Assembly (NCBI RefSeq): GCF_039542035.1 | Contig: NZ_BAABHJ010000005.1 | Span: 1,054,001 to 1,118,000 of the forward strand | Direction of reading: 5' to 3' | Length of the DNA: 64,000 nt | DNA from: Actinoallomurus liliacearum | Lineage (GTDB): Bacteria > Actinomycetota > Actinomycetes > Streptosporangiales > Streptosporangiaceae | Shown here: positions 17,244-26,400 of the stretch, in pieces | How positions within the stretch are numbered: position 1 is the first letter of the stretch | How the letters are laid out: each line of letters opens with the position of its first letter | Translations under genes and position numbers: made by a program | The notes under the pieces: generated by a model | What the model saw: the letters and a program-made list of their open reading frames with translations, nothing else | Told to the model about the DNA's origin: nothing | The model's database searches: none

Positions 17244-18383
17244 ATGACTTTTGTCGAGGTCGACCCCGGCCGCCTCGACGACCCCGAGGCGCTGGCGGCC
17301 GCCGATCCCGGAGACATGCTGCGGTGTGTCGCCTCCGCCGCGGCGCAGGTCCGCGAGGCTCGGCTCTACACCGCCGAGGCGGGCGTCGAACGCATCGCGC
17401 AGGGCGGCCGGCCCCGTGCCATCGTCGTCGTCGGCACCAGCGGCTCCGGCCTCGCCGGGGAGATGCTGGCGGCCGTCTGCGGGCAGGGCTGCCGCGTGCC
17501 GATCATGACCGTACAAGGTCACCGGCTCCCCGGCTGGGTCGGCGCGGCCGACCTGGTCATCGCCGTGTCCGGGCCGGGCGGCACCGAGGAGACCCTGACG
17601 GCGGCCGTCGAGGCCGTGCGCCGGGGCTGCCGCCTGCTGTGCGTCGGCGCCGGCGCGTCACCGCTGGCCGAGATCGCCGTCCAGGCCGGCGTGCCGTTCG
17701 TCCCCGTACGACCGGCCGGGCCGGAGCGGACGATGCTGTGGGGCCTGACCGTCCCGCTGCTGCTAGCCGCCCGGGCGCTCGGGCTGACCGACGTCACGGC
17801 CGCGACCCTCGAACGGACGGCCGAGGTGCTGGAGGACATGAGCCACCAGTGCCGGCCGGCGAGCGAGTCGTTCGTCAATCCCGCCAAACAGGTCGCGCTG
17901 GAGCTCGCCGGCTCGCTGCCCGTCATCTGGGGCACGTCACCGCTGACCGGGGCGGCCGCCCACCGCTTCGCGAGCCGGCTCGCGGCCGACGCCGGCCACC
18001 CCGCCGTACACGGTGAGCTGCCGGCGGCCTGGCACGACCAGGCGGCGCTGTTCGACGGTCCGTTCGCGGCCGGCGCGGGCGGCTCCGCCGAGGAGGACTT
18101 CTTCCGTGACCGGGTCGAGGAACCGGAGCCGACCCGGCTGTCCCTCGTGCTCGTCCACGACGTCGAGGAGCACCCGCAGGTGACCAGGCGGCGGGAGATC
18201 GCCGCCGAGTTCGCCCGGGACCGCGCCGTACCCGTGGTGGAGCTGACGACCAGGGGCACCCACCCGCTGGAACGGCTCGCCGGGCTCATCGCGCACATCG
18301 ACTACATCAGCGTCTACCTGGCCCTGGCCATCGGGGTCGACCCGTCGGCGGCCATCCGGGAGCCCGAAGAGAGGAACACGTGA
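17244..18383 (+). CDS. SIS-domain sugar isomerase (phosphoglucose/phosphomannose isomerase-like)
   Basis: 379 residues, starting one base after the Trm112 stop. The first SIS domain contains IVVVGTSGSGLAGEMLAAV (around 60-78) and VIAVSGPGGTEETLTAAVEA. The C-terminal half matches the bifunctional PGI/PMI C-terminal domain (LPVIWGTSPLTGAAAHRFASRLA, ending HIDYISVYLALAIGVDP). It is the counterpart of Rv3256c. It could supply mannose-6-phosphate from fructose-6-phosphate for manB, completing a GDP-mannose route with the pyrophosphorylase at 3.0 kb. The reaction is inferred from family and context. Confidence 0.83.
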   Translation: MTFVEVDPGRLDDPEALAAADPGDMLRCVASAAAQVREARLYTAEAGVERIAQGGRPRAIVVVGTSGSGLAGEMLAAVCGQGCRVPIMTVQGHRLPGWVGAADLVIAVSGPGGTEETLTAAVEAVRRGCRLLCVGAGASPLAEIAVQAGVPFVPVRPAGPERTMLWGLTVPLLLAARALGLTDVTAATLERTAEVLEDMSHQCRPASESFVNPAKQVALELAGSLPVIWGTSPLTGAAAHRFASRLAADAGHPAVHGELPAAWHDQAALFDGPFAAGAGGSAEEDFFRDRVEEPEPTRLSLVLVHDVEEHPQVTRRREIAAEFARDRAVPVVELTTRGTHPLERLAGLIAHIDYISVYLALAIGVDPSAAIREPEERNT

Positions 18384-18416
18384 GTAACACCGGCCGCGCG
18401 ACGGATAGGAGCGACC

Positions 18417-19346
18417 GTGAGTGCTGAAGGCGGTACCAAGGCGATCATCGCGGCACTCGGGGCGAACCTCGGTATCGCGGCCGCGAAGTTCGTGGCGTTC
18501 GCGTTCACCGGATCGGCGTCGATGATGGCCGAGGGGGTGCACTCGATCGCCGACTCGGGCAACCAGGGCCTCCTGCTGCTCGGCAGCAAGCGGTCCAAGC
18601 GGGCCAGGACCCGCGAGCACCCGTTCGGCTACGGCAGCGAGCGCTACTTCTACGCCTTCATCGTCGCGGTGGTGCTGTTCACCGTCGGCGCCCTGTTCTC
18701 GCTGTACGAGGGCTGGCACAAGGTCGCCGACCCGCACGACGTCGAGGACCCGATCTGGGCGTTCGGCGTGCTGATCTTCGCGATCCTCCTCGAGGGCTCC
18801 TCGTTCCGTACGGCGATGAAGGAGGCGAGCCAGACCCGGGGCAAGCAGAGCTGGGTGTCCTATATCCGCCGGGCCAAGGCGCCCGAGCTTCCGGTCGTGC
18901 TCCTGGAGGACTCCGCGGCCCTGCTCGGCCTGGTCATCGCCCTGGTCTGCGTCGCGCTGGCCGTCGTCACCGGCAACGGGGTCTGGGACGGCATCGGCTC
19001 GATGGCCATCGGCGTGCTGCTGGCGTTCGTGGCGATCGTGCTGGCCATCGAGACCAAGAGCCTGCTGATCGGTGAGGCGGCCGCCACCGAGGTGGAGAAG
19101 CGGATCGTCACCGAGCTCGAGTCGGTCGACGAGGTCGACCGGGTCATCCACATCCGGACGCTGCACGTCGGCCCGGAGGAGCTGCTCGTGGCCGCGAAGA
19201 TCGCGGTGACCCACGACGACACCGCCGCCGAGGTCGCCAGGGCGATCGACGCGGCCGAGAAGCGCGTACGGGCCGCCGTCCCGATGGCCCGCCACATCTA
19301 CCTCGAACCCGACCTGGACCGCTCCGGCGTGCCGGACGCCTCGTAG
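18417..19346 (+). CDS. Cation diffusion facilitator (CDF) family transporter
   Basis: 309 residues from GTG 18417. It has about six hydrophobic segments, with the motif GSASMMAEGVHSIADSGNQGLLLLG (metal-binding HxxxD type) in TM2 and LLEDSAALLGLVIAL in TM5. The cytoplasmic C-domain holds VDEVDRVIHIRTLHVGPEELL. CDF proteins export Zn2+, Fe2+ or Mn2+ in exchange for protons. The metal cannot be assigned. It follows the SIS gene after 33 bp and is followed by a perfect 13-bp hairpin. Confidence 0.9.
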   Translation: MSAEGGTKAIIAALGANLGIAAAKFVAFAFTGSASMMAEGVHSIADSGNQGLLLLGSKRSKRARTREHPFGYGSERYFYAFIVAVVLFTVGALFSLYEGWHKVADPHDVEDPIWAFGVLIFAILLEGSSFRTAMKEASQTRGKQSWVSYIRRAKAPELPVVLLEDSAALLGLVIALVCVALAVVTGNGVWDGIGSMAIGVLLAFVAIVLAIETKSLLIGEAAATEVEKRIVTELESVDEVDRVIHIRTLHVGPEELLVAAKIAVTHDDTAAEVARAIDAAEKRVRAAVPMARHIYLEPDLDRSGVPDAS

Positions 19347-19358
19347 CCCTCAATAGGT

Positions 19359-19388
19359 GCAGCCCTCCGCCGGACGGCGGAGGGCTGC
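19359..19388. terminator. Perfect 13-bp hairpin, copy 1 of the cassette terminator
   Basis: GCAGCCCTCCGCC and its exact complement enclose the loop GGAC. It lies 12 bp after the CDF gene on the plus strand and 83 bp after peptide gene A on the minus strand, so it probably terminates both. An almost identical hairpin occurs at 19694-19723, as part of a duplicated unit. Confidence 0.75.
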
Positions 19389-19471
19389 TGTTGTGACGGT
19401 GGCCGCGTCAGTGGGCTCCGCTCGCAGCCTCACCCGGTCCTCCGGGCGGATCGGCTACTGCGGAAGGCGAC

Positions 19472-19561
19472 CTACTGGCCCGGCTTCGGCTCCGGCGGCC
19501 GCTTCGGCGCCGGGTTCCGCGGCGGGGTCGTCGGCGGCCTCGACCCGGGGTTCCTGGTCAT
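19472..19561 (-). CDS. Proline-rich mini-protein A (29 residues), unrecognised
   Basis: ATG 19561 to TAG 19472. The product begins MTRNPGSRPPTTPPR and ends PPEPKPGQ; 10 of 29 residues are proline and five are Lys or Arg, with no hydrophobic segment. A GAGGGAGAA ribosome-binding site sits seven bases before the ATG. Upstream is an imperfect stem-loop (CGTCC / GGACG, 19591-19614). Further up is a promoter-like TTGCAC-N16-CACGGT shared with gene B. Start, end (Gln then stop), leader and terminator all have a counterpart in gene B, arguing for a real duplicated gene. The function is unknown. Confidence 0.55.
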   Translation of the reverse strand: MTRNPGSRPPTTPPRNPAPKRPPEPKPGQ

Positions 19562-19693
19562 GGATTTCTCCCTCGTCTGGTACGTGATCGCGTCCGCGCG
19601 TTTGGGCGTGGACGGGCTCGGTCCGGATGGATCCGAGTGATGTGGACCGTGCTGGTTTCGGCGCCTGGTGCAAGCGATCCGGCGGGAAAAGGC

Positions 19694-19723
19694 GCAGCCC
19701 CCCGCCGTCAGGCGGAGGGCTGC
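19694..19723 (-). terminator. Hairpin, copy 2 of the cassette terminator, with T-run
   Basis: The 13-bp stem GCAGCCCTCCGCC / GGCGGGGGGCTGC (minus strand; one mismatch) encloses a 4-nt loop. On the minus strand it is followed by GCCTTTTCCC, so it resembles a classical intrinsic terminator, 57 bp after peptide gene B. It differs from the 19359-19388 hairpin only in the loop and one stem base. Confidence 0.72.
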
Positions 19724-19780
19724 GGTTAAGGGGGGCGGCGTCAGCGGCCCCACCTCGGTGGCCGGCTCAGCGACGGTTCA

Positions 19781-19864
19781 TCACTGGACCGGTACCGGGG
19801 ACGGCGGCGTCGGGCTCGTCGGTCCCGGCAGGGTGGGGGCCGGCTTCGCGGGCTTCCTGGACAT
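19781..19864 (-). CDS. Proline-rich mini-protein B (27 residues), paralogue of A
   Basis: ATG 19864 to TGA 19781. The product starts MSRKPAKPAPTLPGP and ends SPVPVQ; 10 of 27 residues are proline and the N-terminus is basic. AGAGGAG lies seven bases upstream of the ATG. An 8-bp perfect stem (CCGTCCGC / GCGGACGG, 19890-19914, loop with an A-run) precedes the ribosome-binding site. It lies 154 bp downstream of the NarL-type response-regulator gene on the same strand but appears to have its own promoter (TTGCGC-N16-TACGGT). Too short for a reliable family call; the function is unknown. Confidence 0.55.
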   Translation of the reverse strand: MSRKPAKPAPTLPGPTSPTPPSPVPVQ

Positions 19865-20018
19865 GGCGTGCTCCTCTGCTTCGTGTTCACCGTCCGCCTT
19901 TTTGGTGCGGACGGCCTCGGCCCGGGATGGGTCCAAGTGACCAAGACCGTACGACGTCCGGCGCTCGGCGCAATCGAACCGGCGGCGAAATGTCGTCTCG
20001 GCTCGGCGAGTCCGGCGG

Positions 20019-20690
20019 CTATCCGGGGGAGCCGCCGGGGGTGACCAGGCCGGACTCGTAGGCCAGGACGACGGCCTGGGCGCGGTCGCGCAGGCCGAGT
20101 TTGGTGAACACGCGGGCGACGTGCGTCTTGACCGTGTGCTCGCTCACCACGAGACGGGCGGCGATCTCGGCGTTGGACAGGCCCGCGGCGATCAGTTGGA
20201 GGACCTCGGTCTCCCGGGCGGTGAGCGTCTCCAGCGCCGGGGCGGGCGTCGGCCTGTCCCGCCGTTGCCGGGCGAACTCCCGGATCAGCCGTCCCGTCAC
20301 CTGCGGGGCCAGCAGCGCGTCGCCCCGGGCGACGACGCGCACGGCGGCCACCATGTCGTCGGCGGTCGAGTCCTTCAGCAGGAAGCCGCTCGCCCCGGCG
20401 GCCAGCGCCTCGTAGACGTACTCGTCCACGTCGAACGTCGTCAGCACCAGCACCCGCGTCGATCCGCCGGCCGGATCGGCGAGGATGCGCCGCGTGGCCT
20501 CGATGCCGTCCATCTTCGGCATCCTGATGTCCATCAGCACGACGTCGGGCCGGTGGGCCTCGGCGAGGCGCACGGCCTCCCGCCCGTCACCGCACTGCCC
20601 GACGACGTCGATGTCCGGCTGGGCGGCAAGGAGGGCGGCGAAACCGGCCCGCACGATCGTCTGGTCGTCGACGATCAGCACTCGAATCAC
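20019..20690 (-). CDS. NarL/LuxR-type response regulator
   Basis: 223 residues. The receiver domain has VLIVDDQTIVRAG, the phospho-acceptor Asp in VVLMDIRMPKMDGIE and the conserved Lys in FLLKDSTADDM. The C-terminal LuxR helix-turn-helix reads LTARETEVLQLIAAGLSNAEIAARLVVSEHTVKTHVARVFTKLGL. It overlaps the upstream kinase gene by 4 nt (ATGA), so the two form a two-component operon. The target is unknown. The proline-rich mini-gene B follows immediately downstream on the same strand. Confidence 0.93.
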   Translation of the reverse strand: MIRVLIVDDQTIVRAGFAALLAAQPDIDVVGQCGDGREAVRLAEAHRPDVVLMDIRMPKMDGIEATRRILADPAGGSTRVLVLTTFDVDEYVYEALAAGASGFLLKDSTADDMVAAVRVVARGDALLAPQVTGRLIREFARQRRDRPTPAPALETLTARETEVLQLIAAGLSNAEIAARLVVSEHTVKTHVARVFTKLGLRDRAQAVVLAYESGLVTPGGSPG

Positions 20691-22186
20691 GATCGACGAT
20701 TCTGGCCTACCGGAAGCTCCGCCTGCACCGCGAATCCGCCTTCCGGCCGCGGACCGGCCGCGAACCGGCCGCCGAGCATCGTCGCCCGCTCGCGCATGCC
20801 CACGAGACCGTGGCCCATGACCTTCGTACGGCCGTCGTTCACCGTCGTGGGCGGGGCCGTCGAGCCGTCGTCGGTGACACGGACGGCGAGCCGGTCGCCC
20901 TGGTACTCCAGCTCGACGTTCACCTGGGCGCCCGGGGCGTGCCGCCGCGCGTTCGTCAGGGCCTCCTGCACGATCCGGTACGCCGACAGCTCGATCGTCG
21001 TCGACAGGGGCCGGGCGCTGCCGCGCACGGTCAGCCGCGCCTCGCCGCCGGCGCCGCGGTGCGAGTCGATGAGTTCGCCCAGCCGGTCCAGCCGCGGCTG
21101 CGGCGTCACCTCCGGCTCGGCGCCGGGTTCGGCGCGCAGCACGGTCAGCAGCCGGCGCATCTCCTCGAGGGCCTCCCGGGCGGCGCCGGCGATCTCGCCG
21201 AAGCCCTTCTTGGCCTCGGGGGACAGCTCCCGCATCGTGTACGGGGCCGTCTCCGCCTGCACGGCGATCATCGAGACCGAGTGGGCGACGACGTCGTGCA
21301 GCTCGCGGGCGATCCGGGCGCGCTCCCGCAGGATGGCCTGCTCACGCTGGGCGGCGTTGAGCTGGGTGAGGGTCTCGCTGCTGCGCTCCCGTTCCTCGTC
21401 CACGCTCGCCTCGGCGGTCTCCACCGTACGGCGGGCGTCGCCCAGGCCGATGGCGGCGATGACGGCCGTGAACCCGGCCAGCCACGGGATGTCGTCCAGG
21501 CTGCCGGAGGCGAGGTACACCACGCCGACGGCGACGACGCTGCACACGCCGAGCACGCCCGTGGACTGGCGGGGGAGCTGCTGGGCGAGGAGGAACAGCG
21601 TGTACAGCCCGGCGAAGGCCGTCGTCAGCAGGACCTGCTGCCCGGACAGCAGGCTCGCGGCGAGCGCGCCCAGCACGATCGCCGACGCCGGCCGCAGCGA
21701 CTCCCGGCGGAACATCAGCGGCAGCGTCGCCGCCAGCGCGAACGCGCCGGGCAGGCTCACGACCTGAAGGTGGTGCAGGGGCAGCTCGATCAGGGCCGCC
21801 GCGGCGAGGATCGCGCCCGTCACCGGACCGTACGCCCACGACTCCCCGAACCGGCGCCAGGCGTGCACCCAGCGCAGCAGCGGCGGCGTCTTGGGCGGCC
21901 GGGACGGCGGGGCGGGCGCTCCCGCCGGGGTCGGCGGCTGACGGGTGAACAGGGTGCCGTCCGGCGTCGCGTACGCGGGCGGTCCGCCGTAAGGCGGAGG
22001 CGCCGCGGGCGGAGTGCTCCGGCCGTACAGGGCGGCGACGAGGCGGCTGGTGATCGGACGCAGGAGCCGGCCGATGCCGGTGAGGATCCACAGAAGGACC
22101 TGACCCACCGCGGTCACGACCTGTGCGGCCATGCGCCACGCCGCCGGTCCGGCCTCGTGGAGGAAGTCAGGCTTGTCGCTGGTCAC
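20687..22186 (-). CDS. Sensor histidine kinase (HisKA_3 type) with proline-rich N-terminus
   Basis: 499 residues from GTG 22186. Residues 1-100 contain one hydrophobic helix and a long Pro/Ala-rich cytosolic stretch; residues 110-255 hold about five membrane helices without a large extracellular sensor. The dimerisation box is ERARIARELHDVVAHSVSMIAVQAE, with the phospho-accepting His. The ATPase domain has EALTNARRHAPGA (N box) and GHGLVGMRERATMLGGRF. It is coupled to its NarL partner. The signal is probably sensed in or near the membrane. Confidence 0.9.
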   Translation of the reverse strand: MTSDKPDFLHEAGPAAWRMAAQVVTAVGQVLLWILTGIGRLLRPITSRLVAALYGRSTPPAAPPPYGGPPAYATPDGTLFTRQPPTPAGAPAPPSRPPKTPPLLRWVHAWRRFGESWAYGPVTGAILAAAALIELPLHHLQVVSLPGAFALAATLPLMFRRESLRPASAIVLGALAASLLSGQQVLLTTAFAGLYTLFLLAQQLPRQSTGVLGVCSVVAVGVVYLASGSLDDIPWLAGFTAVIAAIGLGDARRTVETAEASVDEERERSSETLTQLNAAQREQAILRERARIARELHDVVAHSVSMIAVQAETAPYTMRELSPEAKKGFGEIAGAAREALEEMRRLLTVLRAEPGAEPEVTPQPRLDRLGELIDSHRGAGGEARLTVRGSARPLSTTIELSAYRIVQEALTNARRHAPGAQVNVELEYQGDRLAVRVTDDGSTAPPTTVNDGRTKVMGHGLVGMRERATMLGGRFAAGPRPEGGFAVQAELPVGQNRRS

Positions 22187-22633
22187 TCTTTACCATGACA
22201 TGCCTTGGGGGGTGTTCGCCTCACCGTACGGAGCGATTCCGTCTCGGTCCTGAGTGCCCCGATGTCCACCTCTGGAACGATTCCGGGTCCATCCTTGCGG
22301 GGGACGACCGGCCGCCGTCCGCGGCGTACTTTTATCTTGTGACGAGGCGCCGGCGCTCTCGCACTAGGGGGTCCGAGGTCGCCGGCGTCCGGGCCGGGCC
22401 ATCTGGATCTCGGGGGTTCGGATGGCGCGGCCGATCGTCCCTCGCCGAGGTGGCCGCAGTCCGTCCGGGTCTCCCGCGGGTATGTCCCGTGGACGGCTGG
22501 TCGGGGCGACCATGGGCTGGGGAAGGCCCCGATCCGGCCTCCTCGGCGAGGGCCGCACCGATGGCCCGCCGATCACCCTCGGCGGACGCGCCGACGGCGG
22601 GCCCCGTGCGGCTCCCGGCCGGGCCGATCGAGG
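22187..22633. other. 447-bp intergenic region without a convincing gene
   Basis: Located between the kinase start and the end of the MerR gene; both neighbours are on the minus strand. A 71-codon plus-strand frame at 22422-22637 is Gly/Arg-rich with no good ribosome-binding site, and I do not call it. The part nearest the kinase (22190-22350) is somewhat less GC-rich and probably holds its promoter. Nothing else is recognised. Confidence 0.5.
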
Positions 22634-22972
22634 CTAAGGCCGGCCGCGCAGGAGGCGTAGTGCCTTCTCCTTCTCGAAGTCCAGGGCGCGCGCCGGCGGC
22701 GCCGACAGCCGGCCGACGCGCTCGCCGAGCTCCCGGACGTCCGCCCGTACCTCCGGGTCGGCCAGCACGCGCAGCCCGAACGCGAGCTCCGCGGGGCTGA
22801 TGTCGTACCTCCGCTCCAGCGCCAGCGCGAGCGCCACGGCGCGCAGCTCGGCCTCGCCGAAGCGGCGGTGCCCCTGCCGCTCGCGGGTCGGCGGAAGGAG
22901 GCCGAGGGTCTCGCGGTAGCGGAGCATGCGGGGGGACGTGCCGAGTCGCCGAGCGGCCTCCGTGATACGCAT
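22634..22972 (-). CDS. MerR-family transcriptional regulator
   Basis: About 112 residues from ATG 22972; an in-frame ATG at 22981 would add three. The N-terminal winged helix reads MRITEAARRLGTSPRMLRYRETLGLLPP with wing residues RERQGHRRFGEAELRAV, typical of MerR proteins. The C-terminal part is short with no cysteines, so it is not a metal sensor of the classical type. It is divergent from ahcY, with a 20-bp inverted repeat next to its start, suggesting self-control and control of ahcY. Confidence 0.87.
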   Translation of the reverse strand: MRITEAARRLGTSPRMLRYRETLGLLPPTRERQGHRRFGEAELRAVALALALERRYDISPAELAFGLRVLADPEVRADVRELGERVGRLSAPPARALDFEKEKALRLLRGRP

Positions 22973-22981
22973 GGGCCCCAT

Positions 22982-23001
22982 TCTGACAAATCAGTGTTAG
23001 A
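22982..23001. promoter_or_regulatory. Inverted repeat, candidate MerR operator in the merR-ahcY gap
   Basis: TCTGACA and TGTTAGA, inverted with one mismatch, are separated by 6 bp in the 109-bp divergent intergenic region, directly upstream of the regulator start. MerR-family operators are usually dyads of this size. The assignment is by pattern and position. Confidence 0.45.
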
Positions 23002-23081
23002 TACGGTGCCCGCCTCGTGCGATCCTCAAGCGGCCGCGCCTAGACTCGCTGTGAAACCGAACCCCAGGGAGCAAACGAACC

Positions 23082-24509
<1,428 letters not shown>

Positions 24510-24522
24510 GGTCTACCTCGTC

Positions 24523-25776
24523 GTGACGTACGACATCGCGGACCCCGGACTCGCCGAGTCCGGGGTCCGGCGCATCGAGTGGGCCGACCGGTCCATGCCC
24601 GTGCTGCGGCGCATCCGCGAGCGCTTCGCCGCCGACCGTCCCCTGGACGGCCTGCGGGTCGCGGCGTGCATGCACGTCACCACGGAGACCGCCAACCTGA
24701 TCCGTACGCTCCAGGCCGGCGGCGCCCAGGTGGCCCTGGCCGCCTCGAACCCGCTGTCCACCCAGGACGACACCGCCGCCGCGCTGGTCCACGAGTACGG
24801 CGCCGCGGTGTTCGCCCGGCAGGGGGTCGACCGCGACGGGTACTACCGGCACATCCACCAGGCGCTCGAGATCGCCCCCGACCTCGTCCTCGACGACGGC
24901 TGCGACCTGGTCAACATCCTGCACACCGAGCGTCTCGACCTGCTCGACGGCGTACGCGGCGGCTGTGAGGAGACCACCACCGGCGTCATCCGCCTGCACC
25001 AGATGGCCCGCGAGGGCGCGCTGCGCTTCCCGATGGTGGCGGTCAACGACACCGACACCAAGCACATGTTCGACAACCGGTACGGCACCGGCCAGTCGAC
25101 CCTCGACGGCATCGTCCGCGCCACCAACACGCTGCTGGCCGGAAAGACGATCGTCATCGCCGGGTTCGGCTACTGCGGCCGCGGCCTGGCCGAACGCGCC
25201 CGCGGCATGGGCGGCCGCGTCGTCGTCACCGAGATCGACCCGGTCAAGGCGCTCGACGCCGTCCTGCAGGGTTACCGCGTCCAGCCGATGGCGCAGGCCG
25301 CCGAGCACGGTGACGTCTTCATCACCGTCACCGGCAACCGGGACGTCATACGCGCCGAGCACCTCGCCCGGATGAAGGACGGCGCGATCCTCGCCAACTC
25401 CGGTCACTTCGACGTGGAGATCGACGTACGGGCGCTGGCCGACCTCGCCGTGGAGATCCATCGCGACGTACGCCCGCAGGCCGACGAGTACGTCCTCGTC
25501 GACGGTCGCAGGCTCGTCCTGCTCGCCGAGGGGCGTCTCGTCAACCTCGCCGCCGCCGAGGGCCACCCGGCGGCCGTCATGGACATGTCCTTCGCCGACC
25601 AGGCCCTCACCTGTGAGTGGATCGCCGGCCAGGACCTGGTCCCCGGCGTGTACGACGTCCCAAAGGAGATCGACACCGAGGTGGCACGCCTGAAGCTGGC
25701 CTCCATGGACATAGCCATCGACGCCCTCACCCAGGGCCAGGAGGAGTACCTCTCCTCCTGGCGCCAGGGTTCCTGA
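24523..25776 (+). CDS. Second adenosylhomocysteinase-like enzyme, short archaeal/Thermotoga type
   Basis: 417 residues from GTG 24523, in tandem with ahcY. Active-site and NAD motifs are preserved: MHVTTETA, VLDDGCDLVN, CEETTTGVIRL, VNDTDTKHMFDNRYG and GFGYCGRGLA. It lacks the bacterial insertion and the terminal KxDHYRY, ending instead in EEYLSSWRQGS like archaeal and Thermotoga enzymes. It has STQDDTAAAL where the first copy has STQDHAAAAV. The Methanocaldococcus homologue prefers S-inosylhomocysteine, so this copy may use a different nucleoside thioether. Substrate preference is inference. Confidence 0.88.
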   Translation: MTYDIADPGLAESGVRRIEWADRSMPVLRRIRERFAADRPLDGLRVAACMHVTTETANLIRTLQAGGAQVALAASNPLSTQDDTAAALVHEYGAAVFARQGVDRDGYYRHIHQALEIAPDLVLDDGCDLVNILHTERLDLLDGVRGGCEETTTGVIRLHQMAREGALRFPMVAVNDTDTKHMFDNRYGTGQSTLDGIVRATNTLLAGKTIVIAGFGYCGRGLAERARGMGGRVVVTEIDPVKALDAVLQGYRVQPMAQAAEHGDVFITVTGNRDVIRAEHLARMKDGAILANSGHFDVEIDVRALADLAVEIHRDVRPQADEYVLVDGRRLVLLAEGRLVNLAAAEGHPAAVMDMSFADQALTCEWIAGQDLVPGVYDVPKEIDTEVARLKLASMDIAIDALTQGQEEYLSSWRQGS

Positions 25777-25795
25777 GCGGCACTAGATTCGAGGC

Positions 25796-26356
25796 ATGCC
25801 GCGCGGTACGTACATTCATGAGCCCGGGGTCGAGGAGCGGTTCGCCTGTGACCTGGACGGCGGCGGCTGGCGCTACACCGCCGAGCGGTCCGACGGCGGC
25901 TCGATCGAGCTGGTCGCCGACAGCCGCTGGCGGCCCGCCCGGCTCCAGGTGACCGTCGGCGAGCACGTCCTGCGGGGCGGCGCCGTCGGCGCCGAGCTCA
26001 TGTGGGTGACCGCGGGACGGGAGCACGCCGCGCGGGCCACCGGCTTCCTCGGCGAGTCGCCGGGCCTGCTGGTCGCCGTGGCCCGGTCGCTGCGCCTGGC
26101 CGAGGGCGAGCGCGTCGACCTGCGGATCCTGCTCGTCACCGCGCCGTCCCTCGCGGTCCGCACCGTCCCGCAGCGCTGGTCCCTCGCCGAGATCGCCTGG
26201 CACGACGCCGACGGCGAACGCGTCCCGGTGGAGCGCTACGAGATCACGGATCTGGAGACCGGGGAGGTGTCGGAGTTCCACCTGGCCGGCGACGTGGTGG
26301 TGGCAGCTCCCGGTATCGAACTGGTCAACCTTGAGAATCCCCCGAATTTTTCCTAA
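25796..26356 (+). CDS. Conserved hypothetical protein downstream of the ahcY pair
   Basis: 186 residues, 19 bp after the second hydrolase gene and probably co-transcribed with it. It has no signal peptide or membrane segment. The composition is mixed alpha/beta with recognisable pieces GGWRYTAERSDGGSIELV, PARLQVTVGEHVLRGG and YEITDLETGEVSEFHLAGDVVV, but I do not recognise a family. The short leucine/alanine-rich middle (LGESPGLLVAVARSLRLA) looks like one helix. Its only functional hint is its place after the ahcY paralogues. Confidence 0.7.
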   Translation: MPRGTYIHEPGVEERFACDLDGGGWRYTAERSDGGSIELVADSRWRPARLQVTVGEHVLRGGAVGAELMWVTAGREHAARATGFLGESPGLLVAVARSLRLAEGERVDLRILLVTAPSLAVRTVPQRWSLAEIAWHDADGERVPVERYEITDLETGEVSEFHLAGDVVVAAPGIELVNLENPPNFS

Positions 26357-26400
26357 GAACTTCTGACAACCTCGGGGTCATGTGCGGTGTCATACCGATC

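Larger units (their letters stand above)
19359..19985 (-). repeat. Two tandem copies of a peptide mini-gene cassette
   Basis: Unit A (about 19359-19680) and unit B (about 19694-19985) have the same order on the minus strand: promoter-like block, leader stem-loop, Shine-Dalgarno, proline-rich ORF ending in Gln, then a GCAGCCCTCCGCC hairpin. Alignable upstream blocks include GCGCCG followed by ACGGTC, and CCATCC followed by a GACCGAGCCCGTCC / GGCCGAGGCCGTCC segment. By eye, leader identity is roughly 60-70% with small gaps. The spacing of parts is conserved better than the coding sequence. Confidence 0.65.

Noticed and set aside
19472..19753. 93-codon version of the proline-rich mini-gene A
   Set aside because: Its upstream extension runs through the terminator hairpin and promoter-like block; the Shine-Dalgarno and comparison with gene B support the internal ATG at 19561.
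22422..22637. 71-codon plus-strand frame in the gap before merR
   Set aside because: Gly/Arg-rich with no good Shine-Dalgarno or known motif; it ends inside the merR 3' end by chance.
22982..23081. SAH riboswitch upstream of ahcY
   Set aside because: The gap is only about 100 bp and I could not recognise the SAH-riboswitch core; a protein-binding dyad explains it better.
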